A DNA stretch of 64,000 nucleotides from JALOLV01 sp046295175. Lineage in GTDB: Bacteria; Bacteroidota; Bacteroidia; Cytophagales; Spirosomataceae. Each line of letters opens with the position of its first letter. The first letter of the stretch is position 1. The stretch covers positions 1-64,000 of the forward strand of contig JBKBNY010000006.1 of assembly GCA_046295175.1 (NCBI GenBank), written 5' to 3'. The notes under the pieces are model-generated. The model searched no databases. It saw only the letters and a list, made by a program, of their open reading frames with translations, and was not told the DNA's origin. Made by a program: the position numbers and the translations under genes. Shown here piece by piece: positions 7,970 to 17,311 of the stretch.

Positions 7970-9133
7970 TCAAACAAGGACAAATGGTTTGGGGCTAAAG
8001 CAAAGTACAAATATAAGTAATGCAAGCCAACCAAGTATCTTTCTGCCCAAACTTAATGGTTTTTCGTCTTTGGTAGGAGGGTGGTAGATGCCGAGGAAAC
8101 GCCCTAAAATGAATGCAAATAATAAAAATCCTTCGTAGCCTTTTACATCTGGAAACAACTCTGAGACACCGAGTTGCACCAAAACAACCGTTGTTCCAAT
8201 CAATGCGTTCGTTTGAGGAGTATCTGTTATTCGAGAACAACACAGGTAAACAAAATAAAAATATCCTAATAGCTTCAAAATCAAGTAATTGAAATCTTCA
8301 TCAGTTGCTGTGTAAAATTCATTCACTGAAAAGAATCCAAGACCAGCATAAAAAAGGAATATTAAAAAGAAGGCAGGAGAAATTTTATTGAATGCTTTAT
8401 CGCCAATTAATCCATAAAGAATATGTCCACCATCAAGCTGGCCAATTGGAATCAAGTTTAATGACGTAAAGAAAAGTGCAAGGTGACCAGCTAAAATAAA
8501 TGGATAATGCGTCATTTCGTTTGGATGAGGAATCAGTGCAGGATTCGCAAAAGTATCTCTAAACCAACTAAATAGAATACTATCACCCAAATTAAATGCC
8601 CCTAAGACACCGTCAGGGTTATTGTTTTTATAAACTTGGTTGTAGTAATCTAAGCCGAATTGCTTGTATTCGGGGTGAATCTGAAAAATATATTCGGCGG
8701 GTGGTAAGAAGGCAAAAGCGTACAAGAGAACTCCCAAAGCAGCCACAAAACCTGCCAATGGACCAGCTATTCCAATATCAAAGAATTTAATTCTGGATTT
8801 TAATCTTTGCTTGATTCTGATAAATGCACCTGCCGTTCCGATACCAGTTAGTCCAAGTGGACCGAGCCAAAATGGAATATAGTAAGGTAGCGTCACCCGC
8901 GTTTTGTGCCTTTTTGCAGTAAAATAATGACCAAATTCGTGAATTGTTAATATCCCTAAAAAGGGTATTGAAAATTGTAATCCTTTCACAAATTCATTCC
9001 AACCCATTGAAAGCCCTGGATAATAAAAAGGTCTTCCGTACATCCATTCTGCTCCTGCTAAGGTTGTGGTGATGACGGTTGCAATGAATAATGAAAATTG
9101 GATTAAATAAAGTTTTTTTCTTTTTGGATGCAT
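7970..9133 (-). CDS. M50-family (site-2-type) membrane metalloprotease
   Basis: 387 residues with about eight hydrophobic segments. The zinc site is HEFGH at residues 65-69, inside a membrane helix. The third ligand lies in the NLIPIGQLDGGHILYG motif in the second half, the classical site-2 protease N-x2-P-x4-LDG signature. There is no PDZ domain between them. This arrangement resembles the EGY/S2P-like proteins of plants and cyanobacteria more than RseP. It probably cleaves membrane proteins inside the bilayer. The acyltransferase gene follows at once, so the two form an operon with a promoter at 9159-9166. Confidence 0.88.
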   Translation of the reverse strand: MHPKRKKLYLIQFSLFIATVITTTLAGAEWMYGRPFYYPGLSMGWNEFVKGLQFSIPFLGILTIHEFGHYFTAKRHKTRVTLPYYIPFWLGPLGLTGIGTAGAFIRIKQRLKSRIKFFDIGIAGPLAGFVAALGVLLYAFAFLPPAEYIFQIHPEYKQFGLDYYNQVYKNNNPDGVLGAFNLGDSILFSWFRDTFANPALIPHPNEMTHYPFILAGHLALFFTSLNLIPIGQLDGGHILYGLIGDKAFNKISPAFFLIFLFYAGLGFFSVNEFYTATDEDFNYLILKLLGYFYFVYLCCSRITDTPQTNALIGTTVVLVQLGVSELFPDVKGYEGFLLFAFILGRFLGIYHPPTKDEKPLSLGRKILGWLALLIFVLCFSPKPFVLV

Positions 9134-9158
9134 CCTAAGTGGTAAGTAAATATGGGTT

Positions 9159-9166
9159 CAAAGTTA
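9159..9166 (-). promoter_or_regulatory. Putative -7 box of the protease-acyltransferase operon
   Basis: The minus strand reads TAACTTTG, a match to TAnnTTTG, 26 bp before the protease start. No convincing -33 element was found. Confidence 0.4.
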
Positions 9167-9184
9167 ATCAAATTTGAAAATAAC

Positions 9185-9805
9185 CTACCATTTAATCTCA
9201 GCGAAATATTCAATAATTGATGTGGGTGGCTCAACCAAGATAGTTTGGATTCCCATTTCTTTTGCCGATTCTATGTTGGCTTTGTTGTCGTCTAAAAATA
9301 ACACATCGTTGGGTTGGAGTTTTAAATCGTCCAAAACAGCTCTGTAAATTGCCTTTTCTGGTTTCCAAAGCCCCATTTCGTAAGATAAATACAATTTATC
9401 AAAAAGACCATCAAGTGTTTGATTGAACTCCTTTTTGATATATTGATTCGATTTTTCGATATGAATATTATTGGTGTTACTCAGTAGATAAATCGGATAT
9501 TTTTTTCGAATCTCTGAAATCAATTCAATCCTTTCACTTGGAATATGAAGTAAAAGTGCATTCCATGCATCATCAATTTCTCGGTCGCTAAGTGGAAAAC
9601 CAAGCGTCTGACGGACAACTTCTCTAAATTCATCATCTGTAAATTTACCAGTTTCGTATCGCTGAAATAATTGATTATCGGCGATAAGTTTTTCGATGCT
9701 TTTGACTGGTTTTGAGGTGAGTTCTGCGAATGCTTGAAAAGTACGTGGGATGTCGATATTGATAATCACATTCCCGAAGTCGAAAACTACGGCTTTAAAT
9801 TTCAT
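9185..9805 (-). CDS. HAD-family phosphatase, YihX-like
   Basis: 206 residues. The HAD nucleophile motif is VFDFGNVI (about residues 7-14). Motif II is LLSNTN (about 111-116), with a lysine in GLWKPEKAIY (about 145-154), and motif IV is VLFLDDNKANIESA (about 168-181). The FDxGNVI form is typical of the YihX-type alpha-D-glucose-1-phosphate phosphatases and related haloacid-dehalogenase-like enzymes. The true substrate is not visible from sequence. It lies upstream of the protease gene on the same strand with a 51-bp gap that holds that gene's promoter. Confidence 0.85.
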   Translation of the reverse strand: MKFKAVVFDFGNVIINIDIPRTFQAFAELTSKPVKSIEKLIADNQLFQRYETGKFTDDEFREVVRQTLGFPLSDREIDDAWNALLLHIPSERIELISEIRKKYPIYLLSNTNNIHIEKSNQYIKKEFNQTLDGLFDKLYLSYEMGLWKPEKAIYRAVLDDLKLQPNDVLFLDDNKANIESAKEMGIQTILVEPPTSIIEYFAEIKW

Positions 9806-9831
9806 TTTTGGTTAGTAGAACTTATATCAAT

Positions 9832-9874
9832 AAAAAATAGTGTTGGAGTATAATTTGCTAACGTCCAACACTAT
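9832..9874 (-). terminator. accA terminator
   Basis: ATAGTGTTGG (9837-9846) pairs with CCAACACTAT (9865-9874). On the minus strand the hairpin is followed by TTTTTTATTG. It lies 54 bp past the accA stop. Confidence 0.75.
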
Positions 9875-9928
9875 CTAAATATTTAATTCTGATGTTAAAA
9901 TAAGTTAATTTCAGATTTTGGAAATAAA

Positions 9929-10888
9929 CTAAACAGTTTCTTCAAAAACACCCATCGAGCAGAATTTATCGATTCTGGCATCGATTCGTTCTTGCGGAGA
10001 AAGTTTTTCAAGTTCTTCTATTTCTGAAAGGATTCTTCTCTTCAAGATTGCCGACATTGCTTCCCAATCAAGATGAGCACCTCCGAGTGGTTCTTCGATA
10101 ATCCCATCAATTAAACCATTGCCTTTCATATCATTTGCTGTTAATTTGAGTGCTTCGGCAGCCTGCTCTTTGAAATCCCAACTTCTCCAAAGAATCGAAG
10201 AACATGATTCTGGAGAAATTACTGAATACCAAGTGTTTTCGAGCATCAAAACTTTATCTCCAATGGCTATTCCTAAAGCACCACCCGATGCACCTTCACC
10301 AATGATGATACAAATTACTGGAACTTTTAGGGTCATCATATCACGGATATTTCGTGCAATTGCTTCACCTTGGCCTCTTTCTTCTGCTTCAAGACCTGGA
10401 AAAGCACCCGGAGTATCAATCAATGTAATGATTGGTTTGTTGAATTTTTCGGCCAAATTCATCAATCTCAATGCTTTACGATAACCCTCCGGATTTGGCA
10501 TTCCAAAATTACGATATTGCCTTTCTTTGGTTTTACGCCCTTTTTGTTGACCAATCACCATAACAGTTTTACCATCGATATTGGCAAATCCACCAACGAT
10601 AGCTGGGTCGTCTCTCACAGTTCGGTCGCCGTGTAACTCGTGGAATTCTTGACAAATTCTTTCGATATAATCTAATGTATATGGTCGGTCTGGGTGTCTT
10701 GACAATTGAACTCTTTGCCAACGAGTAAGATTAGAGAAAGTTTCTTTTTTGAGTGACTCGATACTGTCAGAAAGTGTTCTCACAGCCGAACTTACATCTA
10801 CATTATTCTCAGCCGCCAAGCGTTTCATGTCTTCGAGCTTAGCTTCGAGTTCGGCAATTGGTTTTTCAAAGTCTAAAAGTGTTCTCAT
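9929..10888 (-). CDS. accA: Acetyl-CoA carboxylase carboxyltransferase subunit alpha
   Basis: 319 residues, the same size as E. coli AccA. An N-terminal helical region (LDFEKPIAELEAKLEDM) is followed by RHPDRPYTLDYI (about 65-76), GDRTVRDDPAIVGG (about 89-102) and the glycine-rich acyl-CoA loop GEGASGGALGIAIGD (about 202-216). With AccD it moves the carboxyl group from biotin to acetyl-CoA to make malonyl-CoA for fatty acid synthesis. The accD, accB and accC genes are not in the window. It has its own terminator downstream. Confidence 0.97.
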   Translation of the reverse strand: MRTLLDFEKPIAELEAKLEDMKRLAAENNVDVSSAVRTLSDSIESLKKETFSNLTRWQRVQLSRHPDRPYTLDYIERICQEFHELHGDRTVRDDPAIVGGFANIDGKTVMVIGQQKGRKTKERQYRNFGMPNPEGYRKALRLMNLAEKFNKPIITLIDTPGAFPGLEAEERGQGEAIARNIRDMMTLKVPVICIIIGEGASGGALGIAIGDKVLMLENTWYSVISPESCSSILWRSWDFKEQAAEALKLTANDMKGNGLIDGIIEEPLGGAHLDWEAMSAILKRRILSEIEELEKLSPQERIDARIDKFCSMGVFEETV

Positions 10889-10977
10889 TCAATTTTTGAT
10901 TTTTATGAGCTTGTTTATTGAGCAAAATTTAGTTTAGATTGCTCATTTTGTATTTGTGGTTAGAAACAATCCTGAAT

Positions 10978-12399
10978 TTACAACTCAAAAGTTTCGCCTT
11001 TAGCAGGAATTTCAATATCCTGAAAACCTTCTGATTGTATTTTTTCCTTAAAATCTATCATAGATTGGTACTCACCATGAACCAAAAATACTTTTTTTGT
11101 TTTTTGAGGTTCTTGGTTTTTTACAAATCGAATCAAATCATTTAAGTCTCCATGCCCACTAAAAACGTCTATTTTCTGAATATTTGCGTGAACTGGGTGG
11201 TTTTTACCATTGATTTTCAATTCGGTTCGCTCTCCATTGAGTAATTTCCAACCCAAAGTACCTTCTGATGCGTACCCAACCATCAAGATTGTAGCGTATG
11301 GATTACTGATATTTTGCTCAATGTGGTGTTCTATCCTTCCTCCTTGAACCATTCCCGACGAAGAAATGATTATACAAGGTTCTGCATGGTTCGATACCGC
11401 TTTACTTGCTTCATTCGACTCCAAAAATACTAAATTCTCAAAATCAAACAATGATTCATTTTCTTCAAAGAACTCTTGAGCTGCTTTATTGAGTTGGCGA
11501 GTATATTTTTCGTGAATTTTTGTACTGGCCTTTGCAAGCGGACTATCCGTGAAGACTTTTACTGGTTTTATCCCTTTTTCTGAATAGATTTTATTCAGAA
11601 TATATAGCATCGCCTGCGTACGACCAACACTAAATGCTGGGATTATCAACCTACCCGATATATCAATACAAGTTTTGGTGATAATGTCTGATAGCAACTC
11701 CATTGGTTTGTTTTCATCGGTGTGAAAACGATTTCCGTAAGTAGTTTCGGTTACTAAATAATCAACTTGTGGTACTCTCTGTGGGTCAACGAGCAATGGA
11801 TAATCTTTTCTACCAATATCACCAGAGAAGCAAATACTTTTCTTTTCACCTTCATCAAACCATTCAATAACCACATGAGCCGCACCCAATAAATGGCCAG
11901 CTTGAATAAAAGTCACATATCCATCATCTTTGAATTTGAATCGCTGATTGAATGGAATAGTTACAAAATTATCGACAGATTCTTTTACTTGACGGTCTAA
12001 ATACAATGTCTGAGAATCAACCCCTTTGCGTTTTTTAGAACGCTTTTTGCTGTCATTGATGGCCTTAAATTTCTTCTGATTTAATGATGCTGCGTCGTAA
12101 AGCAAAATCTCGGTCAAATCCATCGTAGGCTTTGTGCATAAAACTTGCCCTTCGTAGCCTTCTTTGTATAAATTTGGGATTTGTCCTGAGTGGTCGATGT
12201 GAGCATGTGTGAGTATAACTAAGTTTATGAGAGTTGGGTCAAATGGAAAAATTCCGTATTCGTACGATTCTGTATTTTTGCTATTTTCTTTCTCTAAATC
12301 AGTTCCGCAGTCAACCAAAACACGGTATTCATCATTAAATTCAAGTAGAAACATACTACCCGATACCTGCCTTGCTGCTCCCCAAAATGATAATTTCAT
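10978..12399 (-). CDS. MBL-fold beta-CASP RNA metallo-hydrolase
   Basis: 473 residues. The metallo-beta-lactamase zinc motif THAHIDHSG (about 64-72), a further ligand in GHLLGAAHV (about 168-176) and SGDIGRKDYPLL (about 194-205) are present. The beta-CASP cap and the SSSGMVQGG segment (about 348-356) follow, then the C-terminal motif FSGHGD (about 414-419) with the final histidine in VHGEYQSM. This architecture belongs to the YSH1/CPSF73-like RNA nuclease group, which cleaves RNA. The exact target is unknown. It is divergent from the PBP4 gene. Confidence 0.87.
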   Translation of the reverse strand: MKLSFWGAARQVSGSMFLLEFNDEYRVLVDCGTDLEKENSKNTESYEYGIFPFDPTLINLVILTHAHIDHSGQIPNLYKEGYEGQVLCTKPTMDLTEILLYDAASLNQKKFKAINDSKKRSKKRKGVDSQTLYLDRQVKESVDNFVTIPFNQRFKFKDDGYVTFIQAGHLLGAAHVVIEWFDEGEKKSICFSGDIGRKDYPLLVDPQRVPQVDYLVTETTYGNRFHTDENKPMELLSDIITKTCIDISGRLIIPAFSVGRTQAMLYILNKIYSEKGIKPVKVFTDSPLAKASTKIHEKYTRQLNKAAQEFFEENESLFDFENLVFLESNEASKAVSNHAEPCIIISSSGMVQGGRIEHHIEQNISNPYATILMVGYASEGTLGWKLLNGERTELKINGKNHPVHANIQKIDVFSGHGDLNDLIRFVKNQEPQKTKKVFLVHGEYQSMIDFKEKIQSEGFQDIEIPAKGETFEL

Positions 12400-12422
12400 T
12401 CGTTTTTACTTGAAGTGTTTAT

Positions 12423-12450
12423 TTTCGTTATCAAAAGTTCAATAACGAAA
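12423..12450. repeat. Inverted repeat between divergent genes, possible operator
   Basis: TTTCGTTAT (12423-12431) and ATAACGAAA (12442-12450) form a perfect 9-bp inverted repeat with a 10-nt spacer. It sits between the divergent metallo-hydrolase and PBP4 genes, where it could bind a dimeric regulator. Confidence 0.35.
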
Positions 12451-12559
12451 CCATATTTTTAACATTAACTTAATATTGTTTTGCAAAGTAACACAAGAAA
12501 TACGCACTTTTCAATCATTTTTTGTAAATTCGTTACATTCAAAAATCATTACTACCCCA

Positions 12560-14002
12560 ATGAAGCTACTTTTATTTATTATTTTACAAGTTTCGAGTCC
12601 ACTGCAAAAACTTAAAAATTTCATTGATAGTGTCCAGAATGATAATGACCTAAAAACTGGAATATTGGCTGCGACTATTCGTTCAACAAGTACTGGTGAT
12701 TACAAATTGCAGGTAAATTCTGATAAATCAGTTAACTCTGCTTCAGTTTTGAAGTTAGTCACGACTGCGACAGCACTTTCTGTTTTGAAATCAGATTTTC
12801 GTTACCAAACCTACTTTGAATACGATGGACAAATCGTTGATAGTACACTTTACGGAAATATTTACATCAGAGGTACTGGTGACCCATCATTTGGTTCTTC
12901 GAGGTTTGGAATTGATTACAGTGCGATTTTTGAGGAAGTAATTTCTAAAATCAAATTTGCTGGAATCAAAAAGATTGACGGCTATGTGCTTGGAGATGGC
13001 TCGATTTTTCCCGAAAACTCAATTGCTGATTCTTGGGTTTGGGGAGATATTGGGAATTATTATGGTGCAGGGGTTAACGGATTAAATATTAATGAAAATT
13101 TGTATTGGGTATATTTCAAACCAGGTAACTCGGTTAATGATTTTGCTCCAATCATTAGATTTTCAACAGATTTGCCAAATTTAAATGTTACAAATAAAGT
13201 TTTGACGGGTGAAGTTGGCTCTGGTGACAATGTTATTATTTATAATACTCCTCTGAGTAATCAGATTTTGATGCAAGGAACAGTGCCGAAAGGTGTTCCA
13301 GAATTTGGCGTTAAAGGTTCATTGCCAGACCCCGCATTTTATGCCGCATACATTCTACATAAGAAACTATCTGAAAATGGTATTTCAGTTAAAAATCAAG
13401 CCATTTCAATTTCCCAATATCGTCAAATCTTAGGCTATTATTCTAAACCAAGAACAACTATCTCAATTTACGATTCCCCTTCTTTAGCTGTGCTTGCCAA
13501 GCATTGTAATTTTCAAAGTATTAATTTATTTGCCGATGCTTTCATAAAGACATTAGGCTACCAATATGCCAAAGATGCCAATTTTGATGCTTCGGTAAAT
13601 GCTGTTAAGGCTTATTGGAACGGAAAAGGAATTGACCTACAAGGGTTTATGATAAAAGATGGTAGTGGGCTTTCGCCATCGGGCTTTCTTACTTCTAAAA
13701 ATCTCACTGATATTCTTTATTCAATGAAATCTGACAGTTCGTTTAATGATTTTTACAACTCGATACCAATCGTAGGGCAAAGTGGAACAGTACAGAATTT
13801 AGGACGGAGAACTAAAGCAGATGGAAATGTGAGAGCAAAAAGTGGCTCAATTAGCAATACAAGAGCTTTTGCAGGGTATTTTACAGCTTCAAACGGTGAA
13901 TTGATGTCATTCACATTTATTATCAATAGGTATTTAGATGGTGCTGACCGAAAAATTAGAAAAATATTGGAGCAAATGATGGTAATGATGGTTGATATAT
14001 AG
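12560..14002 (+). CDS. dacB: D-alanyl-D-alanine carboxypeptidase/endopeptidase, PBP4 type
   Basis: 480 residues from MKLLLFIILQ; the first 28 codons of the longer reading look like leader sequence without a signal peptide. The serine site is S62-V-L-K65 (SASVLKLVTT). SIN in NFQSINLFADAF is the second motif and KSG in RAKSGSISNTRAFAGYF the third. The large insertion between the first two motifs is typical of class C PBP4 enzymes. It trims or cleaves peptidoglycan peptides in the periplasm. It is convergent with pdxH, and a long hairpin covers both stop codons. Confidence 0.9.
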   Translation: MKLLLFIILQVSSPLQKLKNFIDSVQNDNDLKTGILAATIRSTSTGDYKLQVNSDKSVNSASVLKLVTTATALSVLKSDFRYQTYFEYDGQIVDSTLYGNIYIRGTGDPSFGSSRFGIDYSAIFEEVISKIKFAGIKKIDGYVLGDGSIFPENSIADSWVWGDIGNYYGAGVNGLNINENLYWVYFKPGNSVNDFAPIIRFSTDLPNLNVTNKVLTGEVGSGDNVIIYNTPLSNQILMQGTVPKGVPEFGVKGSLPDPAFYAAYILHKKLSENGISVKNQAISISQYRQILGYYSKPRTTISIYDSPSLAVLAKHCNFQSINLFADAFIKTLGYQYAKDANFDASVNAVKAYWNGKGIDLQGFMIKDGSGLSPSGFLTSKNLTDILYSMKSDSSFNDFYNSIPIVGQSGTVQNLGRRTKADGNVRAKSGSISNTRAFAGYFTASNGELMSFTFIINRYLDGADRKIRKILEQMMVMMVDI

Positions 14003-14029
14003 AACGAGCGTTTGCTCGTTCTATATATC
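13994..14029. terminator. Bidirectional hairpin over two stop codons
   Basis: GATATATAGAACGAGC (13994-14009) and GCTCGTTCTATATATC (14014-14029) form a perfect 16-bp stem with a GTTT loop. It includes the dacB stop (14000-14002) and most of the pdxH stop (14028-14030). There is no T-run, so termination strength is uncertain. Confidence 0.65.
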
Positions 14030-14672
14030 ATGGACTTAATCTTTCGATTTTCCAATTGTTTTCAACATTTGTAAATAATATTCTATCATGAAGCCTACTT
14101 GGACGACCTTGCCAAAACTCAATTTTGTTTGGTTTTACTCTATAACCACCCCAATGTGGCGGTTTTGGAATTATGGAATCTTTATATTGTGCCTCAAGTT
14201 CGACTTGTCTCTTCTCAAGAACTTCTCGGTTTGGTATAACATTACTTTGTTCTGAAACCCAAGCACCAATCTGGCTGCTTATTGGTCTTTGATGAAAATA
14301 TTCTTCTGATTCTTCTTCTGAAACCTTTTCGATTTCTCCTTCAATTCTTACTTGCCTTTCTAATTCTGCCCAAAAGAAATTAACTGCAACATGATTGTTC
14401 TGCTCAATATCCAAACCTTTATGGCTTTTATAATTTGTAAAAAATACAAAACCATTTTCATCAAATCCTTTTAAAAGTACAATCCGTGAGGATGGTTTAC
14501 CGTTAGATACAGTAGAGAGACACATGGCATTTGGTTCTAAAATCTCAGAATCTATCGCTTCTTTGAACCACTTTTCGAACTGTAAGAACGGATTTTTTAA
14601 AACATTTTCCTCAATCAATTCGTTGCGTGTATAGTTTTGTCGAAGTGAAGCGATATTAGTTTTTTTATTCAT
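14028..14672 (-). CDS. pdxH: Pyridoxamine 5'-phosphate oxidase
   Basis: 214 residues, the usual PdxH length. It oxidises pyridoxamine- or pyridoxine-5'-phosphate to PLP with FMN and oxygen. Recognisable segments are NAMCLSTVSNGKPSSRIVLLKGFDENG (about 48-74; FMN contact), NYKSHKG (about 80-86), FFWAELERQVRIEG (about 99-112), and the C-terminal signature PPHWGGYRVKPNKIEFWQG (about 171-189) with RLHDR. Divergent from the DUF349 gene; their -7 boxes abut each other. Confidence 0.96.
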   Translation of the reverse strand: MNKKTNIASLRQNYTRNELIEENVLKNPFLQFEKWFKEAIDSEILEPNAMCLSTVSNGKPSSRIVLLKGFDENGFVFFTNYKSHKGLDIEQNNHVAVNFFWAELERQVRIEGEIEKVSEEESEEYFHQRPISSQIGAWVSEQSNVIPNREVLEKRQVELEAQYKDSIIPKPPHWGGYRVKPNKIEFWQGRPSRLHDRILFTNVENNWKIERLSP

Positions 14673-14709
14673 TTTTGCAACGTTTTGCTGTTTGTTTACG
14701 TATAATTAT

Positions 14710-14717
14710 TACATTTG
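14710..14717 (+). promoter_or_regulatory. Putative -7 box of the DUF349 gene
   Basis: TACATTTG matches TAnnTTTG. A TTTG at 14684-14687 lies 22 nt upstream as a possible -33. The start codon is 26 bp downstream. Confidence 0.5.
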
Positions 14718-14725
14718 CAAATCTA
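14718..14725 (-). promoter_or_regulatory. Putative pdxH -7 box
   Basis: The minus strand reads TAGATTTG, a match to TAnnTTTG, 46 bp before pdxH. It touches the opposing -7 box at 14710-14717 with no base between. Confidence 0.45.
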
Positions 14726-14742
14726 ATATTTAACAATTAGAA

Positions 14743-16908
14743 ATGACTAATAAAGATTTAGAATTAACTGAAAACGAAATCAATCTCCCTACCGTAGAGC
14801 CCACCACTACGGATGAAATAGAAGATATTGCACAAAATAAAGAGACATTAACCGAAGAAAATATGACTGAAGTCAAAAGTTCGATTGAAACTGAAGTAGA
14901 AGAAGTAGTAAATTCAACAGTTACAGAAGAAATTGAGGTTTCAACCGAAGTTGTGCCTGCTATCGATGAAGTTCAACCTGAAACATTACCGACATCGAAT
15001 ACCGTTGTTGCTCTATCAGAAACAGAAATCGTAGTACTTGAAGAAAATATTCCTGTTGCTGAAATTGAACAAGCTGTTGTTGAGGCCCCGATTGATGAAA
15101 TTCCTGCGATAGAAATTCATGAGGAAGAAACAGCACACGAAGATGTAGATTACAGCAATTTTGGCAAAAAAGATTTCGTTGAGTTAGCTGAAAAACTCGT
15201 AGATTCAGTTAAAAGAGACGGAGCAACATTGTCTGACATCCGTAACGCAGATAATGTAATGAAGGAAATCAAACCTATTTTTGATGACCTCAAAGCAAAA
15301 GAAAAAGCAGAAGCCCTTCAAAAATATATTGCTGATAATGGTAATGACGAAGGCTTTGAATATAAAAATGATAATTATGTTGTTCGTTTTGAATCATTGA
15401 ATGCCCAAATTCGCGATGGAAGAACCAGTTTTTATCAAAAATTAGAGAAAGAGAAAGAATCATATTTTGAGCGTAAAACCCAACTTCTTCAAAATCTTCG
15501 TGATGTTGTTGAAGCCGAAGAACGTGGCGATGCAAAAAACAATTGGCAACAATTTAAGAAAATCCAAGAAGATTGGAAAAACGTTGGCAATGTAAATTCT
15601 CCTCATAATGCATCGTTGTGGTCGGCTTATAATGCCTTGATTGATAGATATTTCAGTATTCGTCACATCCAGAACGAACTCAAAGACCTTGACCGTAAGA
15701 AAAACCTTACAGCAAAAACTGAAATTGTTGAGAAGATTGAAGGAATCGCTGGTTCAATCTCTGAAAGTGGTTTAACAAATTCTGCATTAAAGCAGGCTAA
15801 TGAATTACTCGAAGAGTATAAGCATATCGGCCCGGCGGCAAGAGACGAGCAAGAAAAATTGTGGCAAAGGCTCAAAGTTGCTTTTGATACAATTCATAAT
15901 AAACGTCGCGAGCAATCGGCTCAAGCTTCCCAGCTTCAAGATGAAGTATATGAGGCTAAATCAAGGATTTTCGAAGGCATCAAACCTTATGCCGAGTTCA
16001 ATACCGATAGCATTAGCGAATGGAATGTAAAAACCAAAGAAGTTTTGGCTATCCAAGACCAATGGAATGCCATTAAAGGAGCGATGCCAAAAGAAAAAGG
16101 AAAAGAAATTAGCCGCGACTTCTGGGCTTTGCTCAAAACTTTCTTTAGAAAAAAAGGCGAATTCTTTGTCAAACTCGAAGCTGAGAGAGAAAACAATTTA
16201 AAAGCAAAAGAATCACTTTGCGAACAAGTTGAAGCACTTTTATCATCAGGAGATTTTTCACCTGCTAATACAGATAAAGTAATCGAATTACAAAAATCTT
16301 GGAAAACCATAGGTCATGTACCTGAAAAACAGAAAGACAAGATTTTTGATAGATTTAAGAAAGCTTGTGATGCATTCTTTGATGGCAAACGCAATAAAAA
16401 CAATGAAGTAGAAAAAGAATACGAGGCCAACCTTGCTAAGAAAGAAGCACTTTGTGCCGAAATCGAAGCTGCAATTAAAGAAGGAACAGCTGAGTTAAGC
16501 AAATTATCTGCTTATAAGTCTAAATACGCAAGTATCGGATTTGTACCTCGTAAAGATATGCAGAATATCCAAAAACGATTCGTTGATGCTATCAATGCTT
16601 ATGTAAAAGCGAGTTCGGGTGCTACTGGGGCGGAGAAAGAGAAAATCATGCTTCAAAACGAAGTTGAAGTTACTCTTAAAGGTGACAAGGGTGGCTCAAA
16701 AGGTCTTGACAAAAAAGAAGGAGACATTCGTAAGCGAATTAAAGCCATCGAGGATGACATTGCGGTTTGGCGAAATAATATCGAATTCTTTGCACGCTCA
16801 AAAAATGCCGATTCGGTTAGAAATGAATACGAAAAGAAAATTAAAACTGCCGAAGGCGAAATCAATGATTTGAAACAAAAATTGAAAATCATTGCCGCAG
16901 CAAATTAA
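14743..16908 (+). CDS. DUF349 repeat protein
   Basis: 721 residues. The first 130 are acidic and low complexity, rich in Glu, Thr, Val and Ile. Then come five DUF349-like helical units, each with a W/Y-x2-IG-x-V core and a following W/F-x-R/A-F helix. They are centred near residues 275 (EDWKNVGNV), 365 (EEYKHIGPA), 440 (DQWNAIKGA), 525 (KSWKTIGHV) and 595 (SKYASIGFV). The C-terminus is a coiled coil of about 60 residues. DUF349 proteins are largely uncharacterised; the shape suggests a scaffold or RNA/nucleic-acid-associated protein in the cytoplasm. A strong terminator follows. Confidence 0.85.
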   Translation: MTNKDLELTENEINLPTVEPTTTDEIEDIAQNKETLTEENMTEVKSSIETEVEEVVNSTVTEEIEVSTEVVPAIDEVQPETLPTSNTVVALSETEIVVLEENIPVAEIEQAVVEAPIDEIPAIEIHEEETAHEDVDYSNFGKKDFVELAEKLVDSVKRDGATLSDIRNADNVMKEIKPIFDDLKAKEKAEALQKYIADNGNDEGFEYKNDNYVVRFESLNAQIRDGRTSFYQKLEKEKESYFERKTQLLQNLRDVVEAEERGDAKNNWQQFKKIQEDWKNVGNVNSPHNASLWSAYNALIDRYFSIRHIQNELKDLDRKKNLTAKTEIVEKIEGIAGSISESGLTNSALKQANELLEEYKHIGPAARDEQEKLWQRLKVAFDTIHNKRREQSAQASQLQDEVYEAKSRIFEGIKPYAEFNTDSISEWNVKTKEVLAIQDQWNAIKGAMPKEKGKEISRDFWALLKTFFRKKGEFFVKLEAERENNLKAKESLCEQVEALLSSGDFSPANTDKVIELQKSWKTIGHVPEKQKDKIFDRFKKACDAFFDGKRNKNNEVEKEYEANLAKKEALCAEIEAAIKEGTAELSKLSAYKSKYASIGFVPRKDMQNIQKRFVDAINAYVKASSGATGAEKEKIMLQNEVEVTLKGDKGGSKGLDKKEGDIRKRIKAIEDDIAVWRNNIEFFARSKNADSVRNEYEKKIKTAEGEINDLKQKLKIIAAAN

Positions 16909-16928
16909 TTTCAAATAAAATATTTTCT

Positions 16929-16954
16929 AAGGGTGCTTTTTTAGCACCCTTTTT
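16929..16954 (+). terminator. Terminator of the DUF349 gene
   Basis: AAGGGTGC (16929-16936) and GCACCCTT (16944-16951) form a perfect stem followed by a T-run, 20 bp past the stop. Confidence 0.85.
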
Positions 16955-17017
16955 GTTTGATAATCAAGGAGTTGTGAAATGTGGATAAATTATTTGTTAA
17001 TTTTTTTATTTCAAGAC

Positions 17018-17048
17018 TTGTGTTGAATATTCAAAACGTGTAATTTTG
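17018..17048 (+). promoter_or_regulatory. Promoter of the tRNA-Thr pair
   Basis: TTG at 17018-17020 and TAATTTTG at 17041-17048, 20 nt apart, fit the Bacteroidota consensus. The first tRNA begins 32 nt downstream. Confidence 0.55.
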
Positions 17049-17079
17049 CACCACATTAAACGAAAGGGTCAGAGTTAAC

Positions 17080-17152
<73 letters not shown>

Positions 17153-17177
17153 CAAAGCCCAAGTAGTTTAATGAAAA

Positions 17178-17250
<73 letters not shown>

Positions 17251-17253
17251 CTA

Positions 17254-17280
17254 AAGCCGAAACGAAAGTTTCGGCTTTTT
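17254..17280 (+). terminator. Terminator of the tRNA-Thr pair
   Basis: AAGCCGAAAC and GTTTCGGCTT form a 10-bp stem with a GAAA tetraloop and a T-run, starting a few bases after the second tRNA. Confidence 0.88.
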
Positions 17281-17311
17281 GTTTTTAGGTACTTTCAAGT
17301 AAGCTACTCGG

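Noticed and set aside
12476..12559. Upstream 28-codon extension of the PBP4 gene
   Set aside because: The extension lacks a signal peptide, while the internal ATG at 12560 begins one.
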